Assembly (NCBI GenBank): GCA_032622095.1
Contig: CP136063.1
Location: 9,587,814-9,651,813, forward strand
DNA: 64,000 nucleotides
Direction of reading: 5' to 3'
Source of the DNA: Siphonodentalium dalli
Lineage: Eukaryota > Mollusca > Scaphopoda > Gadilida > Siphonodentaliidae
Shown: piece by piece, positions 47,851-58,729 of the stretch
How positions within the stretch are numbered: the first letter of the stretch is position 1
Layout of the letters: each line of letters begins with the position of its first letter
The notes under the pieces: generated by a model
The model's database searches: none
The model's input: the letters and a program-made list of their open reading frames with translations, nothing else
Told to the model about the DNA's origin: nothing
Position numbers and translations under genes: made by a program

Positions 47851-48209
47851 TGAAACATGTTATAAGACTACTACGAGATAACTCATAGTCGGCACCTGGG
47901 ATGGAATTTATTAGTGTTTCATCCCTGGTGCCAGCTACGAGTTATCTCGTAGGTAAATACAATTACGTTGTCAGTGTCTTAGATGACGAAGAGTGCTATA
48001 CATGTACAAGCATATGTAAGACATGTAAGACATGGTAAATGAATTTATATATGACAATTGGTACAGACTATGTCGAATAAGACGTCAAAAAACATAATAT
48101 GTATTTACCTACACGTTATCTCGTAGCTGGCACCAGCGATGACCACTGGTGAGTTTCATCCCAGGTGCCGACTACGAGTTATATCGTAGGAGCTTTATAA
48201 CACGTTTCA
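47851..48209. mobile_element. Double-hairpin MITE
   Basis: Arms of about 110 bases (47851-47960 and 48101-48209) are inverted copies. Each arm is itself a hairpin built from CTACGAGATAACTC / GAGTTATCTCGTAG and GGCACCTGGGATG / CATCCCTGGTGCC. It lies inside the broken LTGCD gene. No target duplication is evident. Confidence 0.82.
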
Positions 48210-48520
48210 TCTTTCATTTGATCGACAAAAATTGTATAAAGCACGATAATTCCTTTATATATACACAATGTGTCCTGGAATGGTCTAGTTGCACATGTAT
48301 ATCATGGTTCAGGGACGAACAGAAGAGGTCCTGGTGAATTCGAGTATCCTACCAATATTTCTAAGTGGACCCCACCCCTTATTCGGGCTGTGGGAATCTT
48401 TGTATCTCAAGCCATCGTAATTATACATAAAAAGTTGATTAATGGGATCGTTGGGCATATATTGGCGCATACACCAACATTGCTTGCGGTTTGTGTTATT
48501 ATTTATGTGGTATGAACATT

Positions 48521-48582
48521 ACTACGAGTTAACTCGTAGTAGCAGTCGCCATGGAACCGTTTACTACGAGTTAACTCGTAGT
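48521..48582. repeat. Two perfect 20-bp palindromes, 42 bp apart
   Basis: ACTACGAGTTAACTCGTAGT occurs at 48521-48540 and 48563-48582, an idealised form of the arm motif of the 47.85-48.2 kb MITE. Confidence 0.92.
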
Positions 48583-48585
48583 GGC

Positions 48586-48813
48586 AGTGAACGTGTTAAA
48601 CAACAAAGTGTGTTGGACAAGCTGTCCAGTCTGAGTACTAACACACTAAATGTGAATGAAGTTGTTGATTTTATTCTGCATATTATATACAACAGACCCG
48701 CATCAGAGACAACTCCTGGGGACTCTCGTTATGCTATGATTATTTCCAAAAAAGTCAGTTCAAAGAAGCATGCATCACTTAAGAGGCTCCCTCCAGATAC
48801 AATATTTTCCTAA
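48586..48813 (+). pseudogene. 'LTGCD'-family protein, fragment 3
   Basis: Encodes SVLDKLSSLSTNTLNVNEVV, DFILHIIYNRP, DSRYAMI and KKHASLKRLPPDT, then a stop. The order 'E-F---LY--------R---F-KK-----LPP' is what I expect downstream of the LTGCD motif in this family. Coding similarity ends right where the inverted-repeat element begins (48802), so the stop comes from inserted DNA. Function of the family is unknown. Confidence 0.55.
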
Positions 48814-51382
48814 ATAAGTAAAATATATATCTCCTAGAAGTATCTTGCCCACTGAACTATATGGTATATTATCCCAAGTAGGAGGGGTTAACTCTCCGAG
48901 TTGAAAAAACGGTACGAAATTCTATGGTACATATCCTCTGTCATGTTCATGACACGTGTAATCACGTGATTTCTGACCCGTAGTGAAGTATTCGCCATAT
49001 TGTTATCCCCAGTAGGACATTCCTCGTGAGCGGGGTGGGTGCGAAACCCTGGGAGGGAGCTCAGCGTTCAGTGGGCAAGATACTTCTAGGAGATATATAT
49101 TTTACTTATTTAGGAAAATATAGTATCTCTGTCAAAGGTATCTTGCCCACTGAACTATATGGTAAAGAATATAATTTTCTAACAGGTGGAGGCCACGAGG
49201 AAACAAAAACACCGCTATGCATCTGAATCAAAGAACTGGATTGACCTGATAACCTACAATATATACATATACAGACATATATATATATACACATGCACAA
49301 TAGGACCATAAGCCAATGTAATATTACATCCTAAAACTAATACCTGTCAGCAAGCTCAAACGAACAAAAAGTGGCCACTTAAGAGTTTAAGACCCCTGCA
49401 AGTAAAGTAAATAGCTTCAGAAGACATGGAGACGGAGACGACATTCGCATCGGAACTTAGGGCTAATAATGTATCAGCCGAGTACTTGCCGGGAAAGGTA
49501 CGGGTAACACCCCCCCCCCCCCCCCCGAAAGAGGAGAAGCATCCATGTTCTAAGGAAATGGAAATAGAAAAAATACCCGTTGACAAGAAATCCCCAGCCG
49601 GGTATTATAAACCCAGGGATGGCTAAATACTAATAACGCACCTAACAGGCTAACCCAGGCAGCAAAAGCCGCAAGTTATAAAGAAGACCCCCATTAAAAA
49701 CAATAGAACCAACCCCCGAACCAAATCGTGAGTACACGATGAGAGCCCGATGAAAAACCAGCTGCAAGCTCCCAAGAAAGGGCCCAACACCAACTACTTG
49801 GAGACATGCCATTGTCGATAAGGAGGAGGTATCATTGACCAATAGTCTGACCGGGAAGCGGATGGGTATTACACGGACATACGTTGCAAGGCTCAGGCCG
49901 TATGAAGAACAGGGCTCAGAATTGGAGTTTCACAGCAGAAAACTTAGTTTGAAGCCTGGAGTTCGAGATATGACCGATTAAGATGCAATAAGCCATGGCA
50001 TTTTCCCCTGATGACGTTCCCAAATGTGGAAATGACCACCAACACAGTTGAACCCAACTGACCAATCACAGGCGACTGAATCCATGACAGAAAGGCAGCC
50101 AGGAACCGAAATTCCAATGTCGTTAAGGTGGAAATGCACAAAAACAAAAATTGGACTAACGATGCATCAGGATTGTGGCACAAGCCCAAAACCAGCGGAA
50201 ACCGACTGCAGGTATGAAATGAAAAGCAGACCAAGGACCACCGCGCCCCAACTGTTCGAGCTCTGCTGACTGGTCCCCGACGAGTCGATGGCGCAAGGTA
50301 TCCCTTCTGGTAAGGATGGGGTGCCCCTCCAATGGGACCCTGTTCCGGAGACAACCATCGCCCGAAGTGCGAATCGAGAGGGCGGATCATATGATCTGGC
50401 ATCAAACACCCAATGCTAGTGAATCTCGCACGAGGAGAAGCATCTGGCAAGAATTTTCATCCGGCTTTATGAAGTGTGCCCAACATGATTCATATGCTGC
50501 CCCATAGGTGCAACATTATCCTGCATTGGCAATCGCTGAGGTCAGCAAAGGACCTGGCTTGGTATATTAAATGAGCACTAGGCGAATCAAGCACTATCAG
50601 GGAAAACAAAACCATTATGTACCGACAACCGAGCCCATAAGAAGAATGACGTATAAGACGCAAAGGCCGATATCACAGAAGCCATTTCGTTCTTATTTTC
50701 CACGCTGCTAATACGCCGTGTTGCCCATTAAGCCCGAGTGGGTGCTGAACTAGACCTCATGTCAACAGCGTTCTGAAATTGAGCGTATGTCGAACCATGG
50801 ACAACAAGATATGTCATTCGTATCTATTACGGAAACACAGCGAGGTCGGAGATAAAGCATGTATGCTTGTTTATCTCTGATTCTTGCGTCCCAAATCGAG
50901 ATGTAAATATTTACCCTTTCGAGCACCCGAACCAGTCCAGAACACGTCTTAAAAGTCAGGAGAATGAAAGGGCGAGAGTCATATACTAATCTAGCGATAT
51001 GAATGACTATAGACATTCTCCAGCAAAGCCCGTGACCACGAAAGAGCTGGATGGAACATGGAAAGAAGCAACAACTTATAAAGCAAGAAGTTGAACACAT
51101 CCCAACCCGAGAACAGTAAAATGGTTGAATACCTCTCAGGATGGTCGAACCCAGGTCGCCAAGTGTGCAGTCCGATGGCATAACCACCCAGCTCCAACGA
51201 CGTTAGGCAGGGTACAAATTGACGGGCATCACAGGGCAAGTTGCTACCCAAATGCGAACAAAAGCCATGCAACTTGGATCCTATTTTCTCATTTGACTGT
51301 CCCAGGGTATGCCAACAGTCGTCCCGAGTATCCGACTTGGAGTCCCTGTCGATAGTCCAGAAAGCCCACCAAATGCGGCCAA

Positions 51383-51476
51383 TGGGTTCGATGGGTAGCC
51401 CCAACCCGCGACCTGTTTGGTGGGACTATCGTCCTGAGCGCTAATTACGCCAATGAAGGGAACACTATACATCGAC
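51383..51476 (+). repeat. Internal ~95-bp repeat, copy 1
   Basis: GGTTCGATGGGTAGCCCCAA, GACTATCG-CC-GAG and GCTAATTACGCCA are shared with 52486-52584 and 52951-53044. Similarity with copy 2 extends about 150 bases upstream. Confidence 0.85.
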
Positions 51477-52485
51477 AAGTGACAGTGTCCTGGTCGTAAA
51501 GGTTTCTATCTCTTCCTCGGAACCCTCGAGTAGAACAATGCTATCAAATCATGTCAATCTGAGGTTATTTGCTAATCAAAATTCGACATTAATTTTCTTC
51601 CTGCGCTTGGCTGCATCAGAGAACACTGAACAACTAACTGAGCTCCCTCGTAAGCGCATGTAAAGGTGACCCGAAAGGAATGTCGAAAGCCCTTTCACCT
51701 CGTGCTGGAGCGACTGCTCGATCTGATCCTGATCTCCATCCGTCGATGGGGTGTTAACAGCACAATACACCACGACAAGCTTCATTTCTAATTGCATGTG
51801 AGGTCTGGTCATTGGGGACCCCGGAGGAATGTCCAGAGCCTGTACATCTCGGGGATGGAGCAGCAGCTCGACCGATCCCGATATCCAACCGACCGAACTG
51901 GCGATGGGAGGTTAGTAGGTACCAGTTCCCAAGCAAGCTTCCTGCTATTATGGCGTCCGGGAATAAGATCTTTTGTTTTCATTTAAAATCAAACCCGAAG
52001 TTACTGGCAGCTGTTGGGCAGAATGCGGCCAGTAACCTGTCTGCCAAGCCCCCGGAAGTGGTGGCTTATAATAAGGAGGAAACAAGCCTGTGAACTGTGA
52101 TCCCATTCCAAGCCCAGCTGGGGCAGAAGGCATGGAGGATAAACTTTCAGGTGCCAAATAATAGCGTAAATGTAATAATTTTTTAGAGAAAATGTCTCCC
52201 AATTTGAATTGAGACAAAGTAAAATGGCCATTCTACTAGTAATTTTAGCCCAAATTTCCACACACTATGATCATAAGGCACCGGAGAGCATGGTCAGGGA
52301 CCACTGAGGGTGTATCCCCCAGCCGCGCTGACCCCGAGATGACGACTTGTAGCGATGGACGGCGTGTGTCGAGTGTTAGTAGAGCTGAATCACAGCCGTC
52401 CTGGGCACGTCAACAGTCAACGGTCGACCCGAGGAAGCAGATTGAAGTCCCCTTTCGATAGTCCAGGGAGCGCACCAATGTGACT

Positions 52486-52584
52486 AATGGGTTCAATGGG
52501 TAGCCCCAACCCGCGCCCTGTTTGGTGTGACTATCGCCCCGAGTGCTAATTACGCCAGTTAGAGGAACACGATATATCGGCAAG
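52486..52584 (+). repeat. Internal ~95-bp repeat, copy 2
   Basis: GGTTCAATGGGTAGCCCCAA, CTGTTTGGTGTGACTATCG and AGTGCTAATTACGCCAGTTA match the other two copies. It lies about 1.1 kb after copy 1. Confidence 0.85.
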
Positions 52585-52950
52585 CTAGAGAAGGATCCAG
52601 GGATGTTTTGATACCTGTTACAGGTTTGGGTGCCCAAACTATAGAGACCCAAATGTCCCCAAATTCCATGTAGATAGTATTTATTCAAGTTGGATCTTCC
52701 ATATTTTCAAGGAATTTTTCTATAATTCAACAAAATGTACTAGTAATGCAAATCATCAGCCCGCAGATGATATATAGTCTATAATATGGAGCCTTTATTT
52801 ACACAATCAAGTATCCAGTACTGAATATTTTAACATCCAAATTGATATGGGCACATACTCAAATACAGAACAGGTGTCCCCGAAAAAAAATTCTCTGGAT
52901 CCTTCCCTGCGAGTTTATCCGTGTCCTAGGGGAAGCAACTCGTGTGAGCT

Positions 52951-53044
52951 ACGGGTTCGATGGGTAGCCCCAACCCGCGTCCTGTGTGGTGTGACTATCG
53001 CTCCGAGTGCTAATTACGCCAATTAGAGGAACCCTATATATCGA
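52951..53044 (+). repeat. Internal ~95-bp repeat, copy 3
   Basis: GGTTCGATGGGTAGCCCCAA, GGTGTGACTATCGCTCCGAG and CTAATTACGCCAATTAGAGG; 465 bases after copy 2. Not a tRNA that I can fold. Confidence 0.85.
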
Positions 53045-53620
53045 CTTTCGTTCTCTATTCTTGGGACCTCGAAACGAGGGAAGCGACGTCAAGGGGAGCT
53101 ACGGGGAAGGCGATTCATGAACCTGTTCTTACCTCGATTAGTCCTGTGAAAGTAATTAATGTGATTACGAACAATCACAAATACACCTGTTGTGTTATGT
53201 TACCATGCCTGTGTCAACCAAGGCAGTAACGGCTCCATTGTTAATCATCCAGGGTTAAAAAGGTGCAAATTGACATTCAGGATTTTACAATCCTATCAGC
53301 GTATTTCACAAGCGTTAAAACAGTGCTTTTGTCTTCAGTTGTACACCAGACGATGATTGTCAACGTCTAAATAAAGCCGTAAAACAAAACAATTAACTAT
53401 ACAAACTGCAACTAAGCTTCGTAAGAGAGATTCTTTTTGCGTCCTTCCAGTTTGAGGAGGGATAAAAATATGGCGAATACTTCACTACGTGTCAGAAATC
53501 ACGTGATTACATATGTACCATAGAATTTCGTACCGTTTTTTCAACTCTGAGAGTTAACCCCTCCTACTTGGGATAATATACCATATAGATCAGTGGGCAA
53601 GATACCTTTGACGGAGATAT

Positions 53621-53961
53621 CAGCTCACTGAAATTTGCAATTTACAGGACACATTATGTCACATATGATGATAAACTGCCTTAATGGGAATTATGTTTCC
53701 CGCAACCCCCTGAAATATGGATGGACTCTGGTTGATGGCCTAACAGAGCCAATCTGGTTTGATAGACCTGCTCTTCCAAGTGTATTGATAGTGAAGATTA
53801 ATAATGCAACCGATTCTGTCGAGCAAAATTATGATGAGATGTCTACTAATGACATTGAGTGTTCATTTGCTGACGATTCTGATGGGGATGTTGCCGATGA
53901 TAGTGATGACAGTGAACAGAGTTCTGGAGATTATTTCTCAGATTATGATTCTGATTATTAA
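53621..53961 (+). pseudogene. 'LTGCD'-family protein, fragment 4 (C-terminus)
   Basis: An open frame resuming straight after the inserted element. It encodes QFTGHIMSHMMINCLNGN, then YGWTLVDGLTEPIWFDRPA, and ends in a very acidic Asp/Ser tail (DDSDGDVADDSDDSEQSSGD) and a stop at 53959-53961. The 'YGW-L-DG---P-W----LP' pattern is the typical C-terminal landmark of the family. The usual Cys-rich tail seen in some relatives is absent. It is separated from fragment 3 by about 4.8 kb of element. Confidence 0.55.
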
Positions 53962-54930
53962 AGGTGATTTTTTTAAGGTTTAAGGACCTTCTGATAGTCT
54001 CTAGATCTGAGTTTGGTATACAAATGACTAAAAATAATGTTTTATTGCTAAATTAGAGTGAATTTGATGGACAAAATGTATTTTCGTAGTCAAATTTGAC
54101 AAATTGGCCAACAATTTAGGGTTTTAAGGGTAGAATGTCAAAATTGGGGTTCAGACCCTCAATATTGGGGGTTCAGACCAATAAACCCTAATTTTGTGAC
54201 AATGTGGCCAATATCCTATCAGCACCAACACTAGAAATGATAATTACTACTAAATTGAAGTGAAAGAGACAGAAATATTATTTATCTAAGATGTCAAATT
54301 TTTACCAAAGAGATTGAAATACAAAAATTGGGTTCAGGCCCCTGAAACCCTGATTTTATAACTTAAAACTATTTTTTTAAATGGAACAATGACTATCAAT
54401 ATCATTGCATAGTAAATTAAACTTATTGGGGGAGAACAAAACATATTTTTAGGCATACAATCTAGGAAAAAAGGACCAAACCCCAAAATTGGGGTTCAGA
54501 CTGCTAAAACCATAATTTTAGATTTGTTTACACAAATTTCGTTGGAATATGATGAGCATTAATGTCTGCTTACTACATGTAAGTGAATTGAACTATAAAT
54601 ATTATTTATTGGGGTGAAATCTGAGGAAAAAGGGCAGAAACCCGAAATTTGGGTTCAGGCCCCTAAAACCCTAACTTGGGCACCTTTTTTCAAAAATCAG
54701 CCGGCACCATGAAATTCCTCATCGAAAAGTACCCTAGAAACCATTCTCAATATAAAGTTAACACCATTTCCCTACGGAGCGCGTTTCTGAGACCGACTAG
54801 TTTTGTTGGTAGAATTTGATACATTATCATTGTAAACTTAAATTGGACTCTATTAACCCAAGTATTCCATGTCCGGGTCACCTTTTCACATTTAATCAAA
54901 GGCTGCTCTGGTGCAGCATTACACATCCTG
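53962..54930. repeat. Degenerate tandem 'GGGTTCAGACC' repeat
   Basis: Weak ~140-bp repetition of AAATTGGGGTTCAG(A/G)CCCCT, AAACCCTAATTTT and TAAATTGAAGTG. No gene. Confidence 0.6.
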
Positions 54931-55255
54931 TGCCAGTTCATTCTCTTATATATGCGAGTCTCCCTGTTTGACCCATAAATTACAATAATTTGTGTTATTA
55001 TGTGCATTTGTCTATAATAGTCTCTATAATGCAACATCAAAACTCTAATTTATGATTCCAATCATAGTAATTTACTCTAGGCAAGGGATGGATTAAACAT
55101 CTGCCAATCGTGATCGGCCTCTCATTTTCTAATGGAGGCATGGGTTCCAAATTTGGCACAGTAATAATGGCAATACTAGCAATCCTAGTATGCATGTACA
55201 TGTGCTAGGAAGTTTAACAAAACTTGACTATGATGAATGAGTACATGTACTTTAC
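54931..55255. other. Intron flank with a lone hairpin half-site
   Basis: TTCATTCTCTTATATATGCG (about 54938-54957) is a solo arm of the 31 kb hairpin. The rest is intron 3' of the coiled-coil exon. Confidence 0.5.
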
Positions 55256-55525
55256 CTCTTTAATAGTAGTAAGTTCAACTTCAAGTTGGTTAATTCGGTT
55301 CTCCAACTTCTTGATCCTCAACTCCAATTCAACATTTCTCGTTCTTAATTTCTCTTTCTCAATATGGTCCTCTTCGATGGTCCTTTTAAGAATAAAAATT
55401 TCCTTTGACTGCTGGTCGTGATCACATTGTAAGCTATCCAATCGGCTCATATGACTGGGACTCGTTTGACCACTTGAATAAGTCCGATTTTGACTTTCCA
55501 ATTCTTTGATACACATTGACTGTTT
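55256..55525 (-). CDS. Coiled-coil exon of the ARM-like gene
   Basis: A 270-base minus-strand exon (90 codons), phase 0 at both ends. Acceptor TCTCTCTTCCAG precedes 55525 and donor GTAAAGTAC follows 55256. The second half is a clear heptad coiled coil (IEEDHIEKEKLRTRN, LELRIKKLENRINQLEVELT). The first half is polar (QNRTYSSGQTSPSHMSRLDS). The phases allow direct splicing to exon A. Linking it to the ARM-like exons rests on strand, order and phase, since 13 kb of repeats lie between. It may mediate self-association of the protein (inference). Confidence 0.7.
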
Positions 55526-55551
55526 CTGGAAGAGAGACCACAAACATGAAG

Positions 55552-57993
55552 CAGGCCTCAGCCTAGGGGTTCAGAACAGGGAGACTTGAAGTCTCCCTCC
55601 AGGAAATTTAGGGAGACTTCAGGAAATTTAGGGAGACTTCAGGGAGAAGTGGGGAGACTACCAAAAATTGACAATTTTCAAATATCGCTTTATTTTATAA
55701 CATCTGACAATAAAAAATTTTAAAAGATAAAATAAAAAATAAAACTAAAAAAAATTTACTTTATCTGAAATTAGCTTAATTAATTGTTATTATACATTTA
55801 AAATTTTTGGAAATGTTTTGTGAAGCTATCATTTAAGCAAGACAATTATCAAGTTACAGTAGTAGTTAATTTTTTAACTAAATGAAAGTAGTATTATTTC
55901 CTGGACTGCAGCTTGTTTAAGTTGTAAGATACAATCTGAATTATGATGCATGTAACTTTGTAAGTTTAATTTGGTCACGGCTGTAATGTGGGTGTCCGCT
56001 AAAATAAACAATAAGGACTAACTAACAAAGGAGTTGCAAAAGCTTTTATTAATTAATGGCCTCCCTTAATTAATGCCAACATCACTGGTATAATCCGATT
56101 AAAGCAATAAACTTGACATTTATTTACGGCTACGGAAGCGGTCTCTTCAAAAAGTGGGACGCGGTCTCTTCAAAAAGTACGATGTGTTACCGAAACGGGA
56201 CACACTAATAGTTGTAGTCCGAGCCCGAGTCCGAGTCCAGTAAAATGTGTAGTTGGGATTTTCAATTTCGTTTGTTGTCGTTAATATAATTCCAAAAGTG
56301 AAGAATTTTGGTTTGTGGTAAGTTATGCCAATTTCAAATAAAAAAACTAAAAAGATAATTTGTAAGTCTTATATTTCAACTTTTATCGACATTTTTCGTT
56401 CTCCAGCACACTAAAAGTTGTAGTTGGAATCAGCCGAGCCAGTCGCCGAGTCGCTAATTAGCTGTTAATTGCTATTGTTAGGAATATGTTGGCGGCTGAA
56501 ATCAATGGATTTATGAGTGAAGACAAGAGTGTTTGCAACTTATAGTGAAATATAATCAAAGTACTGTTTATAGAGTTACTTGTTGTTACAAGTGTGATCA
56601 TATCACGCACAGGAATGTGTTTTTTTTAAAGATGTCCGAGCCCGAGTCCAGTACAATGTGTAGTTGGGATTTTCAATTTCGTTTGTTGTCGTTAATATAA
56701 TTCCAATAGTGATGAATTTTGGTTTGTGGTAAGTTATGCCAATTTCAAATAAAAAAAACTAAAAAGATAATTTGTAAGTCTTATATTTCAACTTTTATCG
56801 CCATTTTTCGTTCTCCAGCACACTAAAAGTTGTAGTTGGAATCAGCCGAGACAGTCTACGTGACGCACGCTGAACGTGTAGCTTCTTGGTAAACGTATCG
56901 GAAAACGAGGTAGACATCAGTCGGATTATTATAGTTTCATTATGTAAATAATATATTAATAATGTACTAATATCACGTTTTATTTCAGGTGTTATTAATG
57001 TTTTTCAAGTTTATGATTTCAAGTGCAGTTCATGGCGAAGAAGATGGAAGTCAAGATAAAAAAACGCCCTTTCAGGGCCACACACTTTCTCATATAAAGA
57101 GTAATCTTTAAAATTGCTAAACCTTCATATATTGCTTAATAAACAAAAGTCATTGTTTTTATTCCCACTACTTGCCCTTTGATCTTCATGTGACCCACCA
57201 CTGACTTAATCCAATTAGCCGCCTAACAATAGCACGTAACAGCTAATTAGCGACTCGGCGGCTGGCTCGGCTGATCCCAACTACAACTTTTAGTGTGCTG
57301 GAGAACGAAAAATGTCGATAAAAGTTGAAATATAACACTTACAAATTATCTTTTTAGTTTTTTTTATTTGTAATTGGCATAACTTACCACAAACCAAAAT
57401 TCATCACTATTGGAATTATATTAACGACAACAAACGAAATTGAAAATACCAACTACACATTTTACTGGACTCGGGCTCGGGCTTGGACTACAACTATTAG
57501 TGTGTCCCACCGAAACGAACTTCCGAACATACTCTGATAATTGCGTAATTGTTTTTATATCTGAAAAGCGGGACGGCGGTCTTTTAAGTTAATTAAAACA
57601 TTTATTTGTGACACTCACGATGGTCAGTAACAACACAGATGCGAACATATCGTGTTTTCAGCGTGTCCAAACATTCGTGATTAACATTCATTACCGCAAA
57701 GCGAACAAAGGCGACTGAATAACAAGTTAACAACACAAAACAATAGGTCATATTTTATTTTTTATTTTAAACACTTGGGTCTTTGTCTCTGAATCGTCTG
57801 TTTCTTTTTGGGATGGCCGCCACAATTCATCTATATACGGACATGTCTGGGGAAAAAACTAGAAAAAAAATTAAGAAAAAAAATCCCCCTAAAATTGAAG
57901 GCGACTTCGATTTCGCCTTAGAGCGACGATAGGGCGAAGTCAGCGACAGTAAGGCGACAATCTCGCCCGAGTCGCCTTGTGAGCTGAGGCCTG
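55552..57993. mobile_element. Possible outer element with CAGGCCTCAGC ends
   Basis: CAGGCCTCAGC at 55552 is inverted at 57983-57993 (GCTGAGGCCTG), with hAT-like CAG ends. No target duplication is visible, and the subterminal sequences differ (AGGGAGACTTCAGG on the left; GGCGAAGTC and CGCCTTA on the right). These may be two ends of different elements. The 56.2-57.5 kb element sits inside. Confidence 0.4.
56189..57516. mobile_element. 1.3-kb element, ~300-bp TIRs, perfect 8-bp TSD
   Basis: The element is 56197-57508, ends GGGACACACTAATAGTTGTA and inverse. The target duplication ACCGAAAC is perfect at 56189-56196 and 57509-57516. TIRs of about 300 bases (to AGTCGCTAATTAGCTGTTA) are nearly identical. 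A third, direct partial copy of the left arm (about 56629-56850) lies inside. TSD length fits hAT or P-type elements. There is no transposase frame. Confidence 0.87.
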
Positions 57994-58072
57994 ATTCCAT
58001 GGTGGCATAATTTTCATATTCAAAAAGCTTCCAATAAGTTTCTTTTTTCTTTCAAACCATATAGATATATAC

Positions 58073-58172
58073 CATGAGATGATGCAAATTTTTGTCGCCA
58101 CTGCTGTAAATAGCAGTGTCGGACGTACTTAGAGAAATCAATGACTCTTTCTCACTTTGAACTGATCTTTCT
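58073..58172 (-). CDS. Tentative upstream exon of the ARM-like gene
   Basis: A 100-base minus-strand segment with acceptor CTCCTTCAATTTCAG before 58172 and donor GTATATATC after 58073. One base completes a prior codon, then 33 open codons (ERSVQSEKESLISLSTSDTA to NLHHLM) end in phase 0, the phase the coiled-coil exon needs. The Ser/Thr-rich, polar composition fits a flexible N-terminal segment. The exon is short and the donor is weak, so a chance match is possible. Confidence 0.42.
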
Positions 58173-58599
58173 CTGAAATTGAAGGAGAATATACCATTTT
58201 AAAACTGAAAATAGATAGTTCATCAATATTGAATATGAAAATGAACAACATTAGCTTCGATAGCTCCATCTATAGAGACAATTCATCGATGTCAGATGTA
58301 CAGCTCTGAATTTAACTTGAAGAGCCCTGCCAGGTATAAATGTTCTTTCACCCAGTTATAAAAGAATTCATTTAGAGGGAACACCAAGCAGACAACAGCC
58401 TTGGGGAAAAAGATAATACAAGTGCAAAATTCCAATTCAGTGATGAACTAATTAAGAATCAGATACTGAAAGGTGCCCTAAATATATGGTGTGCCCCCCT
58501 CCCCCTCCCCTTTTGAGAGGTGGTAGGAAAACAGTAATTTATGAATATATCACCCCAAACTATATACATTTAGATATTCTATTACATGGTATCTGCCCA

Positions 58600-58700
58600 T
58601 TTCTGGTGAATGAATTCAAGGAGTTTCAAGGAGGTTCCAGTAGTCAATTCAAGGATTTTCAAGGACTGCCCCGACAATTTTCAAGGAGTTTCCAGGAACC
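58600..58700. repeat. 'TTCAAGGAGTTTCAAGGA' dispersed repeat
   Basis: Short repeated phrases TCAAGGAGTTTC, TTCAAGGATTTTCAAGGACT and TTTTCAAGGAGTTTCCAGG, like the patches at 33.5 and 63.6 kb. Confidence 0.6.
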
Positions 58701-58729
58701 AACTGTTGAACATTACATGTGATACCACG

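Larger units (their letters stand above)
48802..53620. mobile_element. 4.8-kb GC-rich inverted-repeat element splitting the gene
   Basis: The left arm (48832-49013) and right arm (53455-53618) are inverted copies with TATCTTGCCCACTGA, TATATTATCCCAAGTAGGAG, AACGGTACGAAATTCTATGG and AATCACGTGATTTCTGAC. The left side is compound: 48802-49121 is a ~320-bp unit with its own 56-bp inverted ends, and at 49122 a second left end begins (AGTATCTCTGTCAAAGGTAT). The interior (49.2-53.4 kb) is much richer in GC than its surroundings, with many short frames on both strands but no recognisable transposase. Superfamily unknown. Removing it would bring LTGCD fragments 3 and 4 together. Confidence 0.75.

Noticed and set aside
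49944-50450. 168-codon minus-strand frame in the GC-rich element
   Set aside because: No recognisable domain; long frames are expected by chance in GC-rich DNA, and overlapping frames exist on the other strand. Kept only as part of the element.
52951-53044. Possible tRNA-derived SINE (GGTTCGATGGG resembles a B box)
   Set aside because: No matching A box at the right distance and no cloverleaf; the segment is a 95-bp internal repeat of the element.
55552-57993. Whole block as a single hAT transposon
   Set aside because: Only 11 bases of the ends match, the subterminal regions differ and there is no 8-bp duplication; left as a low-confidence feature.
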